DNA of 64,000 nt, taken from positions 87,611 through 151,610 of the forward strand of contig JBHYCS010000012.1 in NCBI GenBank assembly GCA_051861445.1, read 5' to 3'. The notes below the pieces were generated by a model. The model saw only the letters and a list, made by a program, of their open reading frames with translations. It did not search any database and was not told the DNA's origin. This DNA is from Parasediminibacterium sp051861445 (GTDB lineage Bacteria; Bacteroidota; Bacteroidia; Chitinophagales; Chitinophagaceae). Position numbers and translations under genes: made by a program. This document shows, piece after piece, positions 53,093 through 61,133 of this stretch. Position 1 is the stretch's first letter. Each line of letters begins with the position of its first letter.

Positions 53093-53884
53093 ATGAATAT
53101 TTTAGATACCATTATTGCTCATAAACAGAAAGAAGTTGCAACGGCTAAACTACAAACGACTGTAGCTAGTTTAGAAGCCATGCCTTTATTTCTTCAAACA
53201 CCATTATCGTTACGAAGTTTTTTGCTAGACGATTCAAAAACAGGCATTATTGCAGAATTTAAACGTCAATCTCCTTCAAAAGGCATTATTAATGCAACAG
53301 CAACTGTAGAAGAAGTAACAGCATCTTATACTTTAAATGGTGCATCTGGTATTTCTGTGTTAACAGATACCCATTTTTTTGGCGGAAGTTTACAAGATTT
53401 AAGTGTTGCAACTGCCAATAAGATACCATTGTTGCGTAAAGATTTTATGATCGATGAGTTTCAATTTATAGAAGCAAAAGCTTATGGTGCTTCTGTAATT
53501 TTGTTGATTGCTGCTTGTTTAACACCAAAAAGAGTACAAGAATTGGCATCATTTGCACATTCTATTGGGTTGGAAGTTTTATTAGAAATTCATAATGAAG
53601 AAGAGTTGGCTCATATTTGTGATGAAGTAGATTTTGTAGGTGTAAATAACCGAAACCTAAAAACTTTTGAAGTAAACATTAATGCTTCTTTACAACTTAT
53701 TCAACAAATTCCTACCAATAAATTAGCCATTGCAGAAAGTGGTATTAGTAATACAGATACTATTGTAACTTTACGCAACGCTGGATTTAAAGGTTTTTTA
53801 ATAGGAGAAACCTTTATGAAAGAAAAACAGCCATCTATTGCTTTTGCCAATTTTGTAAATCAATTAAAAGCTAAAGGCGTATAG
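53093..53884 (+). CDS. trpC: Indole-3-glycerol phosphate synthase
   Basis: Ring closure of CdRP to indole-3-glycerol phosphate. 263-residue TIM barrel with ILDTIIAHKQKEVA (N-terminal), IIAEFKRQSPSKGIIN (catalytic Glu and Lys), ISVLTDTHFFGGS, PLLRKDFMIDEFQ with the catalytic Lys, GVNNRNLKTFEV (Asn), AESGI and GFLIGETFM. Separate from TrpF here, not fused as in enterobacteria. It precedes trpF by only 15 bp to the preferred ATG. Confidence 0.97.
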   Translation: MNILDTIIAHKQKEVATAKLQTTVASLEAMPLFLQTPLSLRSFLLDDSKTGIIAEFKRQSPSKGIINATATVEEVTASYTLNGASGISVLTDTHFFGGSLQDLSVATANKIPLLRKDFMIDEFQFIEAKAYGASVILLIAACLTPKRVQELASFAHSIGLEVLLEIHNEEELAHICDEVDFVGVNNRNLKTFEVNINASLQLIQQIPTNKLAIAESGISNTDTIVTLRNAGFKGFLIGETFMKEKQPSIAFANFVNQLKAKGV

Positions 53885-53899
53885 CCATTATTGCAAATT

Positions 53900-54589
53900 A
53901 TGCAAAACAATATGGAACAAACAGTAGATGTACATACAGATTTTTCGAAAAAATTGCGGATAAAAGTATGTGGCATGACAGATGTAGAACAAGTAAAGCA
54001 ACTAGATAATTTTGGAGTTGAGTTTTGTGGATTTATTTTTTATCCTAAAAGCCCAAGATTTGTTTTCAAATACATGCCTGCAATCAATATTAAAAAAATT
54101 AAAGGCAATATTAACAAAGTAGGCGTTTTTGTAAATGCTTATGCTGATGATATTTTACAAACTGTAGACGATTGTGGTTTGTATTTGGTGCAGTTGCATG
54201 GAGATGAAAGTCCGAAAGAATGTGAAAAAATTTCTGATTATATATCGGTAATTAAAGCTTTTCGTTTGGCAGAAGATGATAATATTCTTTGGAAAATTAA
54301 AGATTATCAAGATGTAGTAGATATGTTTTTGTTCGATACAGAAGGTGCAGGTTATGGAGGAACAGGTAAAAAATTTAATTGGGATGCTCTGTTAAACCTA
54401 AATATTAACAAACCTTTTTTTTTAAGTGGGGGTATTCAACCAACGGATATTCCTGCATTAAGAGCATTTCAGGATAATAGTGTAGCCAAAGATTTGTTTG
54501 CTGTAGATGTTAATAGCAAATTTGAAATTGCACCCGGTATAAAAAATATGGATCTAATAAAACCGTTTGTAGAACAATTAAAAGCTTAA
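53900..54589 (+). CDS. trpF: Phosphoribosylanthranilate isomerase
   Basis: Amadori rearrangement of PRA to CdRP. Catalytic Cys in IKVCGMTDVEQVK, FGVEFCGFIFYPKSPRFV, VGVFVNA, LVQLHGDESPKEC, the catalytic Asp in FDTEGAGYGGTGKKFNWD, and FFLSGGIQPTDIPAL. From the ATG at 53900 it has 229 residues, slightly long for the family because of a polar N-terminal extension (MQNNMEQTVDVHTDFSKK); a start at 53912 is equally possible. An unrelated exported-protein gene follows at 29 bp. Confidence 0.95.
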   Translation: MQNNMEQTVDVHTDFSKKLRIKVCGMTDVEQVKQLDNFGVEFCGFIFYPKSPRFVFKYMPAINIKKIKGNINKVGVFVNAYADDILQTVDDCGLYLVQLHGDESPKECEKISDYISVIKAFRLAEDDNILWKIKDYQDVVDMFLFDTEGAGYGGTGKKFNWDALLNLNINKPFFLSGGIQPTDIPALRAFQDNSVAKDLFAVDVNSKFEIAPGIKNMDLIKPFVEQLKA

Positions 54590-54618
54590 AATACAGTTAT
54601 TAGATATAATTTATTGTA

Positions 54619-55806
54619 ATGAAATTCATTTTGTACATATTAATGCTGCTTTTACCGCTGTTAAATTTACAGGGGCAATCGCAACTATTAAAAGGTACAA
54701 TCAAAGCAAAAAAAAATTATTCATATACTTATTTGCCTAGTTCTACAGAAACAAAAACACCAGAACCTCCGAAACCTTCTGTTGAAGATTTTTATCCTCC
54801 CAATCAATATACGCTTCCTCCAAACAATAATTTTAAAGCCTTGACATTTAATTGGGGTTCTTTTATAGCTGCAAAAAATCAACCAATTGTATTAGAACCA
54901 CAACCTATTGATACAGTTCCTGCAAATGCTCCTAAAAAAGAGGGGGTATTAGATCCATTAGAACCAGAAAATTCTTTCGCTTCTACAGGTGTTTTAGATC
55001 CCTTAGATCCTATTCCTTCTAGCAATAAAAATACAGCCCCACAAACATTAACACCAATTGCACCAGCATCTTCGCCACAAAATAATGTTCAACAAAATGC
55101 TACATCAGCTATAAAAGAACAGAAAAGTGTGGTGTTAACGCCTGCTAAACCTGCAAGTACTATCGATGCACCCAAAAGCAACACTTATAATGCCAACAAT
55201 GGTAGCATATTATTAACACCAACAAGGCCTGCAACAGCTCCTAATAATTCAATTGCCGAAACAAATAATAGCAGTGATCGTACAACTATACTAGCAAAAC
55301 CAGCGGAAAAAGCAGCAACAAAACCAGAAAACATAGTAATACCAAACATTACAACTGCTACCAATACTGCTTCTACAACGTCTATTTATACTGTAAATAA
55401 TAGCATAAAAGCAGATTATAAAATTTATCTTGACGAATATGGTAAATACAACGTTGTATTTGCAAAAGATGGATGTAGTATCACTATCAGTCAATTTGGT
55501 AGGGTAAATGCAGTTGTTATTCCTACAAATGGAAATATAAAACCAACTTACAATTACAGAGGTTTATTAGAATCTGTTGGAGGTTTGCAATTGCTATATA
55601 CGTATGAAGGTAGAGTGTTATCTGTTGGTGGCACACAACTGACTTATAATTATAATGGAAACATAGAAACAATTAATGGAATTGCTATGTTATACAATGC
55701 AAATGGTAGTATTGGTAAAATAGGTAATGCCAAAATGATATATGATTACAATGGTAAAATAACCAATGTAGAATCGTCGAACGCTACAATTGTGATGAAA
55801 CAATAA
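54619..55806 (+). CDS. Exported repeat protein of unknown function within the trp operon
   Basis: A 395-residue protein that I do not recognise. Signal peptide (1-19, cleavage near LQGQ). A low-complexity Pro/Thr/Asn/Ala middle (about 45-255) carries two kinds of internal repeat: GVLDPLEPE / GVLDPLDPIP, and LTPxxPA words (LTPIAPAS, LTPAKPAST, LTPTRPATA). The C-terminal domain (about 265-395) has YD/RHS-like short repeats, such as PTYNYRGLLESVGG, LLYTYEGRVLSVGG, LTYNYNGNIETING and MIYDYNGKITNVES, about 18-20 residues apart, predicting a beta-rich fold. It lies 29 bp after trpF and 9 bp before trpB, so it is part of the same transcript, though it cannot be a Trp enzyme. Confidence 0.7.
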   Translation: MKFILYILMLLLPLLNLQGQSQLLKGTIKAKKNYSYTYLPSSTETKTPEPPKPSVEDFYPPNQYTLPPNNNFKALTFNWGSFIAAKNQPIVLEPQPIDTVPANAPKKEGVLDPLEPENSFASTGVLDPLDPIPSSNKNTAPQTLTPIAPASSPQNNVQQNATSAIKEQKSVVLTPAKPASTIDAPKSNTYNANNGSILLTPTRPATAPNNSIAETNNSSDRTTILAKPAEKAATKPENIVIPNITTATNTASTTSIYTVNNSIKADYKIYLDEYGKYNVVFAKDGCSITISQFGRVNAVVIPTNGNIKPTYNYRGLLESVGGLQLLYTYEGRVLSVGGTQLTYNYNGNIETINGIAMLYNANGSIGKIGNAKMIYDYNGKITNVESSNATIVMKQ

Positions 55807-55815
55807 ATACTAAAA

Positions 55816-57048
55816 ATGATGATAATGAACCAATCAATCCATAACAATACTTTAATAGAAACACCCACTTTTCAAAATCCAAATGAACAAGGTTATTATG
55901 GTCAATTTGGTGGAGCTTACATTCCAGAAATGCTACACAGAAATGTGGAAGAATTGAAAGCTCAATACCTTTCAATTATGGCAGATGCCTCTTTTCAAGA
56001 AGAATTTCAGGCATTATTAACCGATTATGTTGGTAGGCCTACACCTTTATTTTATGCAAAAAGATTAAGTGAAGAGTTTAAAACAAACATTTACTTAAAA
56101 AGAGAAGATTTATGCCACACAGGTGCTCATAAAATAAACAATACTATTGGACAAATTTTGTTGGCTATTCGTTTAGGGAAAAAAAGAATTATTGCTGAAA
56201 CAGGAGCAGGGCAACATGGTGTAGCAACGGCAACTGTTTGTGCTCTAAAAGGTATGGAATGTATTGTTTATATGGGTGAAAAAGATATTGAGCGTCAAGC
56301 ACCAAATGTTGCTCGTATGAAAATGCTGGGAGCAAAAGTGGTGCCTGCAAAAAGCGGAAGCAGAACATTAAAAGATGCTACCAATGAAGCCATTAGAGAT
56401 TGGATTAATAACCCAATTGATACACATTATATTATTGGTAGTGTGGTTGGTCCACATCCTTATCCAGATATGGTTGCTCGTTTTCAAAGCGTAATCAGTA
56501 AAGAAATTAAGCATCAATTATTCGAAAAAACAGGAAAAGAAAATCCTACACATGTAATTGCCTGTGTTGGTGGAGGAAGTAATGCAGCGGGTGCATTCTA
56601 CCATTTTTTAGATGAACCAACGGTTCAAATAGTTGCTGTTGAAGCGGCTGGTCATGGTGTAAATTCTGGAATGAGTGCTGCCACTACTCAATTGGGTAAA
56701 GCAGGCGTGTTACATGGTAGTAAAAGTTTGGTAATGCAAACAGAAGATGGACAAGTAGTAGAGCCACATAGTATTTCCGCTGGTTTAGATTATCCTGGTA
56801 TCGGTCCATTACATGCACATTTGTTTAAAAGTGGAAGAGGTACTTTTTTAAGTGCTACTGATACTGAAGCTTTACAAGCCGCTTTTCACGTATCAAAAAC
56901 AGAAGGAATTATACCTGCATTAGAAACGGCTCATGCTTTTGCCGCTCTGCATCAAATTCCGTTTAAAACAAACGATGTGGTTGTTATTTGTTTAAGTGGA
57001 AGAGGCGATAAGGATTTGTCAACTTATATGAATGCAATGGATTACTAA
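55816..57048 (+). CDS. trpB: Tryptophan synthase beta chain
   Basis: PLP enzyme condensing indole with serine. 410 residues. GQFGGAYIPEML, GRPTPLFYAKRL, LKREDLCHTGAHKINNTIGQ with the Schiff-base Lys, ETGAGQHGVATATVCALKG, GGGSNAAGAFYHF (phosphate loop), EAAGHG, GLDYPGIGPLHAHL and CLSGRGDKDL are all present, so it is a TrpB1-type enzyme. Normal partners need TrpA for indole, but no trpA follows; the next gene is a transcription regulator. The start is one of three nearby ATGs (55816, 55819, 55825). Confidence 0.97.
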   Translation: MMIMNQSIHNNTLIETPTFQNPNEQGYYGQFGGAYIPEMLHRNVEELKAQYLSIMADASFQEEFQALLTDYVGRPTPLFYAKRLSEEFKTNIYLKREDLCHTGAHKINNTIGQILLAIRLGKKRIIAETGAGQHGVATATVCALKGMECIVYMGEKDIERQAPNVARMKMLGAKVVPAKSGSRTLKDATNEAIRDWINNPIDTHYIIGSVVGPHPYPDMVARFQSVISKEIKHQLFEKTGKENPTHVIACVGGGSNAAGAFYHFLDEPTVQIVAVEAAGHGVNSGMSAATTQLGKAGVLHGSKSLVMQTEDGQVVEPHSISAGLDYPGIGPLHAHLFKSGRGTFLSATDTEALQAAFHVSKTEGIIPALETAHAFAALHQIPFKTNDVVVICLSGRGDKDLSTYMNAMDY

Positions 57049-57136
57049 TAACTCATTGACTATTAAACAGTGAATAAAATATTTTTTGCAAAAACTAAAT
57101 TTATTAGTATTTTGCATCTAAATAAATTAGTTGTAT

Positions 57137-57889
57137 ATGAGCTTCGCTGGAAAAAACCTTCGTTATTTACGTAAATTACGTGGTTGGACGCAAGAAGAAT
57201 TTGCTACAAAACTTAGGGTAAAACGTTCTTTAATTGGTGCTTATGAAGAAGAAAGAGCAGAACCAAAATTAGAAGTTTTAGAGGCTGTAAGTAGCATTTT
57301 TAAATACAGTTTAGATGAACTATTGCTACAAGATTTAACAGAAGCAAAAGGAACTAGCTATTTAGAACAACGACGTAAAATGAAATCTGTATCCGAAGCC
57401 GCTGTTGTACATTTTGTACCAGTTAGAGCCGCCGCTGGATATTTAGCTGGCTATGCTGATCCTGATTTTGTAGACGAATTAAACACATTTACACTTCCTA
57501 TGTTAGCTCCTGGTCAATATAGAGCTTTTGAAATTGTTGGTGATAGCATGTTGCCTACACCTAGTGGAAGTGTTATTGTAGGTGAAAAAGTTGAAAAATT
57601 AGACGATGTAAAAAATAGTAATAGTTATGTTGTACTCTCCAAAAATGAAGGAGTCGTATACAAACGTATTATGAAGAATACAAGATTAAAGAATAAACTT
57701 ACTTTAATTAGTGATAACCCTATTTACGAACCTTACAATGTAAGTGAAGAAGATATTCTTGAAATTTGGAAGGCAGTGTATGTTCTACAAAAAGCAAATA
57801 CCGTTCAGCGTTGGGATGTTAATCAATTAGCAGGAATTGTAAATAACTTACAAGAACAAGTAAGTACGCTCAAAAAGAAAATGAATTAG
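57137..57889 (+). CDS. XRE-family regulator with S24 (LexA/CI-like) peptidase domain
   Basis: A 250-residue repressor-type protein. Start at ATG 57137; a TTG six bases upstream is not favoured. N-terminal XRE helix-turn-helix (about 4-62; NLRYLRKLRGWTQEEFATKLRVKRSLIGAYEEERAEPKLEVL), linker, then S24/LexA-like domain with a possible self-cleavage Ala-Gly in VRAAAGYLAGYAD, nucleophile Ser in GDSMLPTPSG (about 136) and general-base Lys in VVYKRIMK (about 175). It ends in a coiled-coil-like tail (NLQEQVSTLKKK). It may respond to stress or ligands; its targets are unknown. It follows trpB by 88 bp and its own promoter is likely, so a link to trp is not shown. Confidence 0.88.
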   Translation: MSFAGKNLRYLRKLRGWTQEEFATKLRVKRSLIGAYEEERAEPKLEVLEAVSSIFKYSLDELLLQDLTEAKGTSYLEQRRKMKSVSEAAVVHFVPVRAAAGYLAGYADPDFVDELNTFTLPMLAPGQYRAFEIVGDSMLPTPSGSVIVGEKVEKLDDVKNSNSYVVLSKNEGVVYKRIMKNTRLKNKLTLISDNPIYEPYNVSEEDILEIWKAVYVLQKANTVQRWDVNQLAGIVNNLQEQVSTLKKKMN

Positions 57890-57921
57890 TCAATCTCTAC
57901 TTCTTTAAGTCTCAATCTTAT

Positions 57922-57954
57922 AAACCACCATTTATTTTAAATTGGTGGTTTTTT
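57922..57954 (+). terminator. Terminator between the convergent XRE/S24 and Nudix genes
   Basis: AAACCACCA / TGGTGGTTT stem with a loop of about 12 bases, and T- and A-tracts on the two sides. It overlaps the last codons of the Nudix gene. Confidence 0.8.
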
Positions 57955-58363
57955 GTTGGTAAGTATGAATAATTTCAATAATTGTTGAATAGCTATTACT
58001 TAGTTTATCGTTAATATTGGCAAGATTAACCCATTCAATAGCTGTAATATCTTCTTCAAATTGTGCGATTAAGGTTTCATTTTCTGAGGCAAACATTTCA
58101 TACCAATGGCTTTCTTTTACTACTTCCTTATCCATGTAAGTATCAAAATATTCGTGTTTAGTAATGCCGATTGCATTACCAAGTGTAACCGTTTTTAAGC
58201 CTGTTTCTTCTTTTACTTCTCTTACTGCACATTCAGCTATCGATTCGCCTTCATCTAGTTTTCCCTTAGGTAAATCCCATTTCCCTCGTCTAAATATCAT
58301 CAAAAGCTCTTTACTTTCATTCAAAACCAAACCTCCTGCTGCTATTATTATTGGCTTATTCAT
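57932..58363 (-). CDS. Nudix hydrolase
   Basis: A 143-residue Nudix phosphohydrolase. Perfect Nudix box: Gly34, five residues, Glu40, seven residues, R-E-V-K-E-E-T-G-L (to about 56). It begins MNKPIIIAAGGLVLNESKELLMIFRRGKWDLPKGKLDEGES and has W-Y-E-M and EDITAIEWV later. The substrate (nucleoside diphosphate derivative or diadenosine polyphosphate) cannot be predicted. It is divergent from pyrE with 81 bp between the two starts; a CACTTTTG box (minus strand) close to its start resembles the -7 consensus. Confidence 0.93.
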   Translation of the reverse strand: MNKPIIIAAGGLVLNESKELLMIFRRGKWDLPKGKLDEGESIAECAVREVKEETGLKTVTLGNAIGITKHEYFDTYMDKEVVKESHWYEMFASENETLIAQFEEDITAIEWVNLANINDKLSNSYSTIIEIIHTYQQKTTNLK

Positions 58364-58432
58364 TTGTGCATAATTTTTTCAAAAGTGGGGGCAAATTTTT
58401 AGTTTCCCAATTATAAGTTTCAAAATACAATT

Positions 58433-58440
58433 TACTTTCG
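58433..58440 (+). promoter_or_regulatory. -7-like box directly before pyrE
   Basis: TACTTTCG, one mismatch to TAnnTTTG, ends four bases before the pyrE ATG at 58445, the same spacing as at the his leader and fmt. No -33 element was found. It suggests a leaderless or very short-leader mRNA. Confidence 0.4.
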
Positions 58441-58444
58441 TTGC

Positions 58445-59077
58445 ATGACAAACGAAAAAGCAATTGCAGAAAAATTATTACAAGTTCAGGCTGTTAAATT
58501 AAGTCCAGAAAAACCATTTACATGGGCAAGTGGTTGGTTAAGTCCAATTTATTGCGATAACAGAAAAGTACTTTCTTTTCCTTTTGTAAGAGATTTTATT
58601 AAAAGTGAATTGTGTAATGTTATTTTCGAACAGTTTCCAGATGTAGAATCTCTAGCAGGTGTTGCAACTGCTGGCATAGCTTGGGGAGCAATGGCTGCTG
58701 ATCAGTTGAAATTACCGTACATGTATGTTCGTCCAAAACCAAAAGAACATGGATTAGGCAATCAAATTGAAGGGCATTACGAAAAAGGGCAAAAAGTAGT
58801 GGTAATTGAAGATCTTATTTCTACAGGAAAAAGTAGCTTACAAGTGGTAGATGTTTTGAGAAATGCAGGAGTGGAGGTAATTGCGATGGTTTCTATTTTT
58901 AACTATGGATTTCAAATAGCAATTGATGCCTTTGAAACAGCAAAAGTTCCTTTTGTATCGTTGAGTAATTACGATACACTAATTGATATAGCCATTGAAA
59001 AGGGAAATATAGATGCAAAAATGCAAACATTATTGCTCGATTGGAAACAAAATCCAGCTATTTGGAAAGGAATTTAA
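58445..59077 (+). CDS. pyrE: Orotate phosphoribosyltransferase
   Basis: Makes OMP from orotate and PRPP in pyrimidine biosynthesis. 210 residues. The start MTNEKAIAEKLLQVQAVKLSPEKPFTWASGWLSPIYCDNRKVLSFP is characteristic, followed by the substrate loop VRPKPKEHGLGNQIEG and the PRPP-binding VVVIEDLISTGKSSLQVVDVLR. The other pyr genes are not in the window. It is followed after 48 bp by the HMA-like gene and a terminator, and may be cotranscribed with it. Confidence 0.97.
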   Translation: MTNEKAIAEKLLQVQAVKLSPEKPFTWASGWLSPIYCDNRKVLSFPFVRDFIKSELCNVIFEQFPDVESLAGVATAGIAWGAMAADQLKLPYMYVRPKPKEHGLGNQIEGHYEKGQKVVVIEDLISTGKSSLQVVDVLRNAGVEVIAMVSIFNYGFQIAIDAFETAKVPFVSLSNYDTLIDIAIEKGNIDAKMQTLLLDWKQNPAIWKGI

Positions 59078-59125
59078 GTGTTTATGGCTTGATATTGGTA
59101 ATAATTAAATCAAAAATTTGAACAA

Positions 59126-59536
59126 ATGAAACTAAAAATTGCATTATTTATGTTCTTGATTATCGGCTGCAAGTTTGCAAACGCTCAAGTTATGCCAGGT
59201 AAACCACAATGGGTAACCATTAAATCTACCAATTTAAAATGCTGGGAGTGTAAGGAAAAGTTAGAAAAGTATTTGACAATGGAGAATAATGCCAACATGG
59301 AAAGTGGTATGATAAAGTGGGTAATCAACTTAATGAGTGCAGAAATACGAATACAATATTATCCTGATAGAGTAAATGTAGATGCAATTAAAACAGCTAT
59401 GAATAATGCTGGATTTGATGCAGACGATAAAAAAGCAGATGAAGAAACCTATAAAAAGTTGCCTCCAGCTTGTAAAAGACCAGCTGAAGGTGGTGGGCCT
59501 CAAAAAGGAAAACCTTGCCATATTCAGCCTTATTAA
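59126..59536 (+). CDS. Small exported HMA-like (heavy-metal-associated) protein
   Basis: A 136-residue protein with an N-terminal signal (hydrophobic 4-14). It contains a possible lipobox Cys15 (LIIGC) or alternatively a signal-peptidase I site after ANAQ. The domain that follows has a ferredoxin-like HMA pattern: STNLKCWECKEKLEKYL with a CxxC at Cys39/Cys42, and RIQYYPDRVNVDAIKTAMNNAGFDAD. The C-terminal tail PACKRPAEGGGPQKGKPC adds two further Cys. It is predicted to bind a soft metal such as copper in the periplasm. It lies 48 bp after pyrE and ends at a strong terminator. Confidence 0.78.
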   Translation: MKLKIALFMFLIIGCKFANAQVMPGKPQWVTIKSTNLKCWECKEKLEKYLTMENNANMESGMIKWVINLMSAEIRIQYYPDRVNVDAIKTAMNNAGFDADDKKADEETYKKLPPACKRPAEGGGPQKGKPCHIQPY

Positions 59537-59561
59537 GTAAAATAGTTTTATATAGCGTAAA

Positions 59562-59597
59562 CAAAAACAGCACTCTTTTCAGAGTGCTGTTTTTGTT
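59562..59597 (+). terminator. Terminator after the HMA-like gene
   Basis: Perfect stem CAAAAACAGCACTCT / AGAGTGCTGTTTTTG with a 4-base loop and a T-rich tail; 25 bp after the stop. Confidence 0.92.
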
Positions 59598-59680
59598 TGG
59601 GGTGCGTCTTATGTAAGTATTTATTCTCTATCTGCATTCTTTAACCTGCAAAATACCGCAATAATATAATTAAAAAACGC

Positions 59681-60133
59681 TTAAAAAAACTTCAATTTAT
59701 GCCTACTTTCATAGCTGAAAGGTACATTAACATAAATTCCAGCTTTACCAATTTTGGTACTTCCTTTGACTGAAACTAGAACTTCATTACTAAAAAGCAA
59801 GTTAAACCCATTTTTAAAAATACCTTTCATATCTACAGAAACAGAAGAAGGAAGTGTAAATTCTGACTTTTTGTCTATATGCATCGTCGTGTCTAAAATG
59901 TATTTACCTAAAAAATTTTGGTTAATATAAATGTCACAATCCACTTTTTTTAAATCTACTCCAAAATTATTGGGATTAAAATATACCAGATCCATTGATA
60001 TGGTAGATCGGTCAAAACCTACCTGTTTCACCTTTACATTCTTCACATCTCTGTAATCAAAACCTTGTGGTTTTTTGCAAGCAGTCCATACAATAAAAAC
60101 CAATAGGAGAGAAATAAAGCCCTTTTTTTTCAT
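59681..60133 (-). CDS. LEA type 2 domain lipoprotein
   Basis: A 150-residue exported protein. Start at ATG 60133 (MKKKGFISLLLVFIVWTACKK), which gives a lipoprotein signal with lipobox VWTAC; a frame extended by nine residues upstream is unlikely. The mature domain (about 25-150), with VKVKQVGFDRSTISMDLVYFNPNNFGVDLKKVDCDIYINQNFLGKYILD and later LPSSVSVDMKG, matches the LEA_2 (late embryogenesis abundant, WHy-like) fold. Probably a periplasmic lipoprotein; function unknown. The gene is alone on the minus strand between the HMA and WbqC genes. Confidence 0.82.
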   Translation of the reverse strand: MKKKGFISLLLVFIVWTACKKPQGFDYRDVKNVKVKQVGFDRSTISMDLVYFNPNNFGVDLKKVDCDIYINQNFLGKYILDTTMHIDKKSEFTLPSSVSVDMKGIFKNGFNLLFSNEVLVSVKGSTKIGKAGIYVNVPFSYESRHKLKFF

Positions 60134-60429
60134 TTTAATAGTATTTGCTGCAAAATACATTTTCGGTTCTTAATTGCAAATTTTTAATCTTTAACTTTAC
60201 AACATTGTTTAGCTAATAAATTTAGAACAAAAGAGCGTGGAACATCTTTTCTTTTCTTATTTTATTTAATTAAATAATTAGCATTTAAATAAATAAAATA
60301 ATAATTGATTATCAATAATTTATAATTACTAACTGAAGCAAAAAATAAATTAAATTGATGTAAATATTTGGTCTTTTGTCTGTAGTTTTTAGTGTTTTTA
60401 ATTTTTCTTATTAATTATCAATTACAAAT
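60134..60429 (+). other. Extremely AT-rich intergenic region
   Basis: About 300 bp between two divergent genes; 60240-60420 is more than 80 percent A+T, with many TTAATT/AATTAT/TAAATAA words and short palindromes (for example TTTAATTAAA at 60264-60273). No ORF. It may hold the promoters of wbqC and the LEA2 gene, or be a protein-binding site such as for a nucleoid protein; I cannot decide. Confidence 0.5.
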
Positions 60430-61044
60430 ATGCAAATAATTGAAAGTCAATATTTTGGATGTGTTAATTACTGGATTAGTATAAGTGAAAATTCGGTAAA
60501 CGAAATTTCATTATACGATCGGTATCAAAAAATGACTTTTTGTAACCGTACAGTCATTGTGGGTAGTAATGGGTTGATAGATTTATCAATTCCCATCGAA
60601 GGAGGTAGAAATTGTGGTTTAATTTTTAAGGATGTAAAAATTGATGTTTCTCAAAACTGGAAGCAACGACATTGGAAGTCGATTCTGAGTAGTTATGGTA
60701 AAGCTCCTTTTTTTGAATTTTATCGATCCGATGTTGAGCGATTAATTTTTTCAAATAACATATATCTATTTGATTATAATTATAAAATTATTTTATGGGT
60801 TTTAAAAGTCTTGAAATTAAAAACCTCACTTACAATTGAAACTGAAGAAAATGACAAAACGACGCTTTTTCAAAAAGCAGTAAATATTTACCGACCAAGT
60901 AATTTTCAAGAAAAAACATATAACTATCAATATGTTCAAGTTTTTGAAAACAAGCTTTCTTTTCAGTACAATGTATCTATTTTGGATTTAATATTTTGCG
61001 AAGGGCCTTCGGCAAATAATTTGCTGATTAGTGCAGGTTTATAG
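60430..61044 (+). CDS. WbqC family protein
   Basis: A 204-residue protein of the WbqC family, named from its presence in O-antigen clusters. It begins IIESQYFGCVNYWISISE, has FCNRTVIVGSNGLIDLSIPIEGGRN, and SQNWKQRHWKSILSSYGKAPFFEFYRSDVERLI (conserved HW-K-SI-x-SY-x-x-APFF), and ends with NVSILDLIFCEGPSANNLL. In Bacteroidota such genes often stand alone. The biochemical role is unproven. It lies between the AT-rich region and the second giant PKD gene. Confidence 0.9.
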   Translation: MQIIESQYFGCVNYWISISENSVNEISLYDRYQKMTFCNRTVIVGSNGLIDLSIPIEGGRNCGLIFKDVKIDVSQNWKQRHWKSILSSYGKAPFFEFYRSDVERLIFSNNIYLFDYNYKIILWVLKVLKLKTSLTIETEENDKTTLFQKAVNIYRPSNFQEKTYNYQYVQVFENKLSFQYNVSILDLIFCEGPSANNLLISAGL

Positions 61045-61133
61045 TAATGGGTGTTTTTTAAAATTTCTAAATGAAATATTAAACTTAACTTGGTTTTTTT
61101 AATCAGAATATATTATACCCCATCTTTTTGCAA

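Noticed and set aside
57137..57889. XRE/S24 protein as LexA itself or as a prophage repressor
   Set aside because: The N-terminus is a XRE helix-turn-helix rather than the LexA winged helix, and no phage genes surround it; left as a stress-type regulator.
60240..60420. AT-rich stretch as replication origin
   Set aside because: No DnaA-box cluster, and no dnaA, dnaN or gyrB gene nearby.
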